Below are positions 59,212-64,000 of a stretch of 64,000 bases of DNA, piece after piece. Position 1 is the stretch's first letter. Each line of letters starts with the position of its first letter. Source of the DNA: JBGMEA01 sp041447245 (GTDB lineage: Bacteria > Bacillota > Clostridia > Eubacteriales > Anaerofustaceae); the NCBI GenBank assembly GCA_041447245.1, contig JBGMEA010000021.1, positions 1 to 64,000 of the forward strand, given 5' to 3'. The position numbers and the translations under genes are program-made. The notes under the pieces were generated by a model. It saw only the letters and a list, made by a program, of their open reading frames with translations, was not told where the DNA came from and searched no databases.

Positions 59212-60357
59212 CTATTGAAACTTTTTCCAAAGTTCGGACTCCCGCACATTCTGGAGCATGGAGGAGAGCGAAATGTCGGGCTTTAAATTCCGCACGGAAA
59301 CCGTAACCAGATATTTCAGCGTCTGTGAGACAAAACGGCTCGTGTCGTCATCCAGATCGCGTACGGCATCCATTGCCGCTTTCGCTTTGTCGAAAAAATC
59401 CTCGGACAGATCTGCGAAGGAAGAAACCCCCGCCGATTCCGCCACGCCGAAGAGCGCATCCACAAAGCGCTCGCGGTCGCTGTCGGTCATCGCGTTCAGC
59501 CAGGTCTGGATCACTTTGTCGTTAAACAGCGCAAGCGAATCGAGCTCTTCGAGATAGTGGAAATCGTCATCCTTGATTAGCCAGGTAAACGGGTCATGCT
59601 GCATGATGCCGATCTGCGCGCTTTTGACGACGGAATAGGACTCGTGCTGTTCCAAGAGCATGCCGACAATGGACGACTGCGGCATGGTCGGACGGATGTA
59701 CGGCTTGACGCGCGCGTATTCCTCGCTGCCGAATACTCCTTCGCGAAAACCGGGTCCATCGTGACTGAAAACCTCCGCAATGCGGGAGCGGATTTTATCT
59801 TTGCAATGCATCGCGGCGTACACCGCCAGATTCCCTCCTTTGGAATGCCCGCCGACATACAGGGTGCCCGACGTCTTTTTGCCGATAAGATTCAGATATT
59901 CCGCGCTTGCCAGCTGCGCGGGCACAGCATCGGAGAACGCCATGTTAAAGTCTTCCTTCCACCCGACGAGTGTGGCGTCCGTGCCGCGGAACGCGACGTA
60001 CGCGGTGCCGTCCCCGAACAGAAATGTTGTCGCGGAAAACTGCTCTTCGCGCTCGGTGTCGATGCGGCAGATGTGCCAGTTCACCCCGATGTTTGAAAAA
60101 CGGGGACTGTTCTCGATGGCTTGCAGGAGCTTGACGTTGCGGTCGAATGCGCGCACCCCTTCACAGAGCGGTTCCCTGTTTGCTTCGGCGGCAAGATCTT
60201 TGAGCAACACTGCCGGCAGATCCTGCTCGGGACTGCCCATGTATCCTTCGAAGTTAAGGTAGGATAATTGCGAAAAAATCAGGCTGTCCACACTCCCGAG
60301 CGGACGTTCTGCGAAGGTGCGGGTTTCATCCTGTACATAATCGATAATATTCTTCAT
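59212..60357 (-). CDS. Mbeg1-like (DUF2974) lipase-fold protein
   Basis: A 381-residue alpha/beta-hydrolase-fold protein. The nucleophile elbow is V-G-G-H-S-K-G-G (lipase-type GxSxG), preceded by Y-V-A-F-R-G-T-D-A-T-L-V-G-W-K-E-D, a typical lipase-3-like block. The set matches DUF2974 Mbeg1-like proteins, which are common in Bacillota and have no settled substrate. There is no signal peptide, so it is cytoplasmic. ATG codons at 60363 and 60357 follow AAGGA; spacing favours 60357. Confidence 0.87.
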   Translation of the reverse strand: MKNIIDYVQDETRTFAERPLGSVDSLIFSQLSYLNFEGYMGSPEQDLPAVLLKDLAAEANREPLCEGVRAFDRNVKLLQAIENSPRFSNIGVNWHICRIDTEREEQFSATTFLFGDGTAYVAFRGTDATLVGWKEDFNMAFSDAVPAQLASAEYLNLIGKKTSGTLYVGGHSKGGNLAVYAAMHCKDKIRSRIAEVFSHDGPGFREGVFGSEEYARVKPYIRPTMPQSSIVGMLLEQHESYSVVKSAQIGIMQHDPFTWLIKDDDFHYLEELDSLALFNDKVIQTWLNAMTDSDRERFVDALFGVAESAGVSSFADLSEDFFDKAKAAMDAVRDLDDDTSRFVSQTLKYLVTVSVRNLKPDISLSSMLQNVRESELWKKFQ

Positions 60358-60400
60358 AACCATTCCTTACTCTTTTATTCTGTTGACTGAACGCTGATAA

Positions 60401-61114
60401 CTAGAGATTCATCCGCCAGACGGCAAGAGAGAGCCATCGGCTGCGGGCTTCGTAATCGGGCAGAATCTTTCCGACGAGTCGCCAGAAGGATCGGTCGTGG
60501 TTCATATGAACCAGATGGCACATCTCGTGCACGACGATGTAGTCGATGACTTCGGTCGGCGCCATCGCGAGCTTCCAGTTGAAGCGCAGTTCACGGTTCG
60601 AATCGCAGGTGCCCCAGTTTTTTTCATCCTCCACAATGTTCACCGAGCGTGGCTTGACTTTGAACTCAGGCTGATAGCGTTTGATGCTCGCGCGGACAAG
60701 CTCTTTGCATTTGCGGTGATAGAACGACGCAAGCGCGCGGCGGATCGCATCCTCGCTCTGATCTTTGACGTAAATGTCGATGCGGTTGTTTTCAAACCGC
60801 ACATAGTCTTTGGGACGGTCGCGGTTCTCCATGATCATGATCGGAACCTGCACGCCGAGATAAAGAAAGATTTCTCCCGGCTCATATACTTTTTCGAACG
60901 GAGCCTGCAGTTCTTCGGTTTTGGTTTTGATTTCGGAAAGAATGCGATCCCAGTTCCGCTCGAGTTCCGCATGAATGCGCGCGGCGGAGGTGCCTTTTGT
61001 CGCGCAGACTTCGACGCGCCCGAAGCGGTCGACGTAAATGCCGATGTCGGGACGGGTTTTCTTCGTAAGCGTATAGACAATCGTGGTTCCGAGATGGGTA
61101 TGTTGCCCGTTCAT
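60401..61114 (-). CDS. YgjP-like (DUF45) metallopeptidase
   Basis: A 237-residue protein with the zincin motif V-V-H-E-M-C-H-L-V-H-M-N-H (HExxH plus downstream His) and N-W-G-T-C-D-S-N-R-E-L-R-F-N-W-K, the signature of the YgjP/DUF45 family. It is a predicted zinc peptidase of unknown substrate, related in fold to SprT. It overlaps the FmdE-like gene by ATGA, so the two are translationally coupled. Confidence 0.88.
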   Translation of the reverse strand: MNGQHTHLGTTIVYTLTKKTRPDIGIYVDRFGRVEVCATKGTSAARIHAELERNWDRILSEIKTKTEELQAPFEKVYEPGEIFLYLGVQVPIMIMENRDRPKDYVRFENNRIDIYVKDQSEDAIRRALASFYHRKCKELVRASIKRYQPEFKVKPRSVNIVEDEKNWGTCDSNRELRFNWKLAMAPTEVIDYIVVHEMCHLVHMNHDRSFWRLVGKILPDYEARSRWLSLAVWRMNL

Positions 61115-61509
61115 CCCTGCGGAGTCAGCTCCGTTTTTGAGATGTCAAACAGATAGCGGTACGTCATCTGCAGCAAAAATTCCTTCATTTTGCTGCGTTC
61201 CATATCAGGCAGCTGCTTGAGGGTAAGGCGCACGCTCTCTCCCGTGGTGAGGTTATAGAAGTTGTAGCCGCGGGCTTCCGTCGGACGGAGCTCCAGATTG
61301 CCTTTGCCGATGGTGCATCCGAGCATGACCTGGATGCCGTCGAGCGGACACCCGTTTCCTTCCGCGATGCAGTGAATGCGTTCGCCTTCTTCGAATTCGA
61401 TATCCAATAATTCCATTGCGTAACGGCTCGCCTGATAACCGATGGCAAGTCCTCCGCATTCATGTCCGTGAAAAAAGACGCAATCTTCCCACGTTCTTGG
61501 TTGTCTCAT
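61111..61509 (-). CDS. FmdE-like protein
   Basis: This 132-residue protein has F-F-H-G-H-E-C-G-G-L-A-I-G-Y near the N-terminus and E-G-N-G-C-P-L-D-G-I-Q-V-M-L-G-C-T-I-G-K-G, the conserved Cys/His blocks of the FmdE domain. It lacks the C-terminal zinc-ribbon of full-length FmdE. In non-methanogens such proteins are thought to bind metals or molybdopterin-related cofactors, but the role is not established. GGAGGA is 7 bases upstream. It is coupled to the YgjP gene. Confidence 0.85.
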   Translation of the reverse strand: MRQPRTWEDCVFFHGHECGGLAIGYQASRYAMELLDIEFEEGERIHCIAEGNGCPLDGIQVMLGCTIGKGNLELRPTEARGYNFYNLTTGESVRLTLKQLPDMERSKMKEFLLQMTYRYLFDISKTELTPQG

Positions 61510-61538
61510 AGAGATTCCTCCTGTTGCGTTGTTTGGGT

Positions 61539-61790
61539 TCAGCCCTTCAGTCCCATGGTCTGGCGCTGCATATTTTCGACGACGACATCATAAATATCGC
61601 CGAGCGAAGCGCAGTATTCCAACACTTTCCATGGGGTATTCGTGTGAAAATGAATTTTAATAAGCGTTTCATCCCCCACGGCAAGCAGACTGTCCCCTTC
61701 GATATTGGCTGTGATGTATTCGTTGACGGCATCCTCCGACAGGTTTTCCCCGTCGATCAGTAGCTGTGTGTCATATTTGTATTCGAGCAT
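61539..61790 (-). CDS. Stand-alone domain related to FakA (DAK-type kinase) middle/C-terminal region
   Basis: A protein of 83 residues. E-G-D-S-L-L-A-V-G-D-E-T-L-I-K-I-H-F-H-T-N-T-P-W-K-V-L and V-E-N-M-Q-R-Q resemble a segment in FakA/YloV fatty-acid kinase proteins (V-V-V-G-D ... V-K-V-H-V-H-T-N). There is no kinase domain, and the neighbours are not fatty-acid kinase genes. It may be a regulatory stand-alone domain or a remnant under selection. The ATG at 61790 follows GGAGGGACC. The frame is open upstream to 61877, without a site. Confidence 0.65.
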   Translation of the reverse strand: MLEYKYDTQLLIDGENLSEDAVNEYITANIEGDSLLAVGDETLIKIHFHTNTPWKVLEYCASLGDIYDVVVENMQRQTMGLKG

Positions 61791-61929
61791 CGGTCCCTCC
61801 GTCTCGGCATGTTGTAATGTTTTCAGTATAGCAGATTCTGAACGGAAACGGTATGTGAATCGACACGGATTCTGCATTTGCGTTCGCGCCGCGAATCTGA
61901 TATGATGGCAAGAGAAAAACGGGGGTCAC

Positions 61930-62976
61930 ATGGACGATCAGCAAAACCACAAACGGCGCGTGCGCTATGCGGGCACGCATCCGAAAACATACAACGAAAA
62001 ATACAAAGAATTGCAGCCCGAGAAATATGCCGACACGGTAGCGAAAGTAATCGGAAAAGGCAACACGCCCGCGGGAATGCACCGCTCCATCTGCGTGGAA
62101 GAGATCATGGAGATTCTGGCGATCCGAGACGGAGAAACGGGACTGGACGCCACGCTCGGCTACGGCGGACACACGGCGGAAATGGCGAAACGGCTCGAAG
62201 GCAAAGGGCATCTGTATGCCACGGATGTCGATCCGATCGAGCTGCCGCGCACGAAAGAACGGCTGGCGGCGCTCGGTTTCGGCGAAGAGATCCTGAGCAT
62301 CCGACAGATGAACTTTTCTGAGATCGACGCACTGGCGAAAGAAGTCGGCGGGTTTGATTTTGTGCTTGCCGATCTCGGAGTCTCCTCCATGCAGATCGAC
62401 AATCCCGAACGGGGGTTTACGTTCAAACAGGAAGGTCCGCTCGATCTGCGGCTGAACCCCGAAGAAGGGATCTCCGCCGCGGAACGACTGCGGGAGATTT
62501 CATATTACGATCTGGTGCAGATGCTGACCGAGAATGCAGACGAACCCCACGCGGAGCAGATCGCCCGCGCGATTGCGTCCGCAAGAAAGAAAGGCGTCGA
62601 GATCGCCACCACCACACAGCTGCGGGAAATCATCGCGGAGGCGCTTTCTTTCCTGCCGAAACGGGAACAGAAAACGGAAATAAAAAAAGCCTGCCAGCGA
62701 TGCTTTCAGGCGTTGCGGATCGATGTGAACGGCGAGTTTGACGCGCTGCGCGCGTCTCTGGAAAAGCTGCCCGATGCGCTGAAGCCGGGCGGGCGGGTCG
62801 CGATCCTCTCCTTCCACTCGGGAGAAGACCGTCTGGTGAAAAAATCGTTCCAGCAGTATGTGCGCGAAGGCGTCTATGCATCCGTCTCGGACGGACCGAT
62901 TCTGCCGTCGGCGGAGGAATGCGGCGCAAACCCAAGAGCACGGTCAGCAAAACTGAGGTGGGCGGTGAAGGGGTGA
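61930..62976 (+). CDS. rsmH: 16S rRNA (cytosine-N4)-methyltransferase RsmH-type
   Basis: This 348-residue protein is an RsmH/MraW-type SAM-dependent methyltransferase, acting on C1402 of 16S rRNA. Motifs are D-A-T-L-G-Y-G-G-H-T, D-F-V-L-A-D-L-G-V-S-S-M-Q-I-D and R-G-F-T-F-K, plus L-S-F-H-S-G-E-D-R-L-V-K near the C-terminus. The first 50 residues are a basic extension (K-R-R-V-R-Y-A-G-T-H-P-K-T-Y) not found in typical RsmH. It is not in a cell-division (dcw) cluster, so it might be a second, divergent copy. GGGGG is just upstream of the ATG. Confidence 0.85.
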   Translation: MDDQQNHKRRVRYAGTHPKTYNEKYKELQPEKYADTVAKVIGKGNTPAGMHRSICVEEIMEILAIRDGETGLDATLGYGGHTAEMAKRLEGKGHLYATDVDPIELPRTKERLAALGFGEEILSIRQMNFSEIDALAKEVGGFDFVLADLGVSSMQIDNPERGFTFKQEGPLDLRLNPEEGISAAERLREISYYDLVQMLTENADEPHAEQIARAIASARKKGVEIATTTQLREIIAEALSFLPKREQKTEIKKACQRCFQALRIDVNGEFDALRASLEKLPDALKPGGRVAILSFHSGEDRLVKKSFQQYVREGVYASVSDGPILPSAEECGANPRARSAKLRWAVKG

Positions 62977-63004
62977 TGAATACTCCTTCGTTTTTAAAAA
63001 ACTG

Positions 63005-64000
63005 CTATTCGACAGTATTTTTAAGAAACTCGATCAATTCTGTCTTCCTAGACAGTAAATAATCCGTCGTTTCTTTTCTTTCAAAGCACTTTCGATTATC
63101 AATTTCAATCACATTACCTTGAGATACGATATAATCTACTATCCCTTTAAATAGACGATAACTCTCATTTTCATCTTGCAATTTTGAAAGCATTTTTTGG
63201 CAATAAGCATCCATTTTTTTTGCATTAAATTTAGGCATATCTTGATCAGCTACTACTTCACGAAATAGCATTATTGCATGGTACTTAGCTCGCCGATATT
63301 TTTTATCAATTTTATTTACTTTAAATAAATTTTCCACCTTGAATAATGCCAATGCACTAACATAGTACATTATAAGTTTATCTGATGTTTTAAATATTTT
63401 ATTACCAACCCTTTTCGCTACTGTACCGTATTGACCAGATACTGCGCTTGGTTCATTTAAAAACATAGCCGCAACAGCTTTTATTTGTGTAGGTATAGAA
63501 ATAATTCTATTTTTCGTAAGATCACTACCTCTATATTGCCCTGTTCTTCTCTCATAAACTAAGGCATCAGCATCCTGGTTTCTATATGTTTTATAGTATT
63601 CTTCCAACTTTTTTTGAAAAGTGGATAAGGCATCAAGCTGTTCTTTCCGAATCGCAGTTTGACTATTTGTAGCTTTTGTAATTTCGTTCTTAAGATTTTC
63701 GTTTTTCGTTCCAATAATTCTTATTGGTATAATTAAATCATCTATATTTGTCGCAGCATCCATATTCGCAATCAAGATGTTACTAGTTTGGCACCCATTT
63801 ACGATCTGATAATCTTGTATAATAGCGATGTCCCCTGATATTGCTATTGATGAAGCAACTATCATAATTCCATTATTCAACATACTAAAAGCATTTACAT
63901 CACCTGAAAGAATTGTTTTTTCAATACTTTTATTTACATCTGGACTTGGTCCTAAATAGTCTCTTATATTATCTTCAAAAACAGGTTTAATAGCTCCGTT
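63005..64000 (-). CDS. AIPR-family protein, 5' end outside the window
   Basis: An AT-rich gene whose first visible codon is at the window edge; 331 residues are present, ending in V-E. M-L-N-N-G-I-M-I-V-A and Q-D-Y-Q-I-V-N-G-C-Q-T-S are the hallmark of the AIPR (abortive infection phage resistance) domain, and just upstream D-N-I-R-D-Y-L-G-P-S-P-D-V-N also fits this family. The Met at 63883 is internal, not a start. The remaining helical region is uncharacterised. It is convergent with rsmH and the last in a series of AT-rich foreign genes. Confidence 0.8.
   Translation of the reverse strand, partial: NGAIKPVFEDNIRDYLGPSPDVNKSIEKTILSGDVNAFSMLNNGIMIVASSIAISGDIAIIQDYQIVNGCQTSNILIANMDAATNIDDLIIPIRIIGTKNENLKNEITKATNSQTAIRKEQLDALSTFQKKLEEYYKTYRNQDADALVYERRTGQYRGSDLTKNRIISIPTQIKAVAAMFLNEPSAVSGQYGTVAKRVGNKIFKTSDKLIMYYVSALALFKVENLFKVNKIDKKYRRAKYHAIMLFREVVADQDMPKFNAKKMDAYCQKMLSKLQDENESYRLFKGIVDYIVSQGNVIEIDNRKCFERKETTDYLLSRKTELIEFLKNTVE

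Overview
The window looks like the chromosome of a Bacillota (Firmicutes) bacterium, probably an anaerobe. Ribosome binding sites are strong AGGAGG-type sequences, terminators are classical hairpins with T-runs, and TGG is the normal Trp codon. The gene families also fit: DUF2284, LUD, DUF5661, Mbeg1-like lipase, FmdE-like, YczE/YitT, Uup-type ABC-F. There are no rRNA or tRNA genes, no CRISPR array and no origin. Most genes are on the minus strand. I did not identify the species.

Layout. 1-0.6 kb: end of an IS30-family element inserted in an arylamine N-acetyltransferase gene. 0.7-7 kb: iron-sulfur protein, copper ATPase, FAD oxidase, PAS-GGDEF cyclase, metF. 7.1-8.1 kb: AT-rich AbiTii pair. 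8.2-20.6 kb: DHFR-like enzyme, SPFH protein, large Gly-rich surface protein, acyltransferase, ABC-F, two flavin-type (PNPOx) proteins with an HxlR regulator, second GGDEF protein, asparaginase. 20.6-24.1 kb: AT-rich two-reverse-transcriptase locus resembling DRT type 3, with a candidate ncRNA between the RT genes. 24.2-29.7 kb: Fe-S membrane protein flanked by two copies of a structured repeat, then an MMPL exporter, its heptad-repeat partner and a divergent TetR regulator. 29.8-35.9 kb: small enzymes and the agmatine pathway (aguA, aguB), where the 3' end of aguB is duplicated around a foreign gene. 36-38.6 kb: phosphate/polyphosphate operon. 38.7-49.5 kb: acetyltransferases, a soluble Cache-CheW protein, LUD protein, YfcE, YczE/Crp pair, CASTOR-like protein, MBL hydrolase. 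49.5-57.6 kb: two large AT-rich genes (unknown coiled-coil membrane protein; STAND NTPase) around cupin and adenine deaminase. 57.8-64 kb: permease, lipase-like protein, YgjP, FmdE, FakA-fragment-like protein, RsmH, and an AIPR gene cut by the window edge.

The main theme is a moderately GC-rich housekeeping background interrupted by at least six AT-rich islets (about 7.1-8.1, 20.6-24.1, 32.6-33.3, 49.5-51.6, 53.9-57.6 and 63-64 kb). Several encode recognised or suspected anti-phage proteins (AbiTii, two-RT DRT, STAND NTPase, AIPR). The strongest finding is the DRT3-like locus. Its 171-bp RT-RT spacer carries, on the strand opposite the RT genes, a consensus sigma-70 promoter, several hairpins, an ACACACA motif and a terminator.
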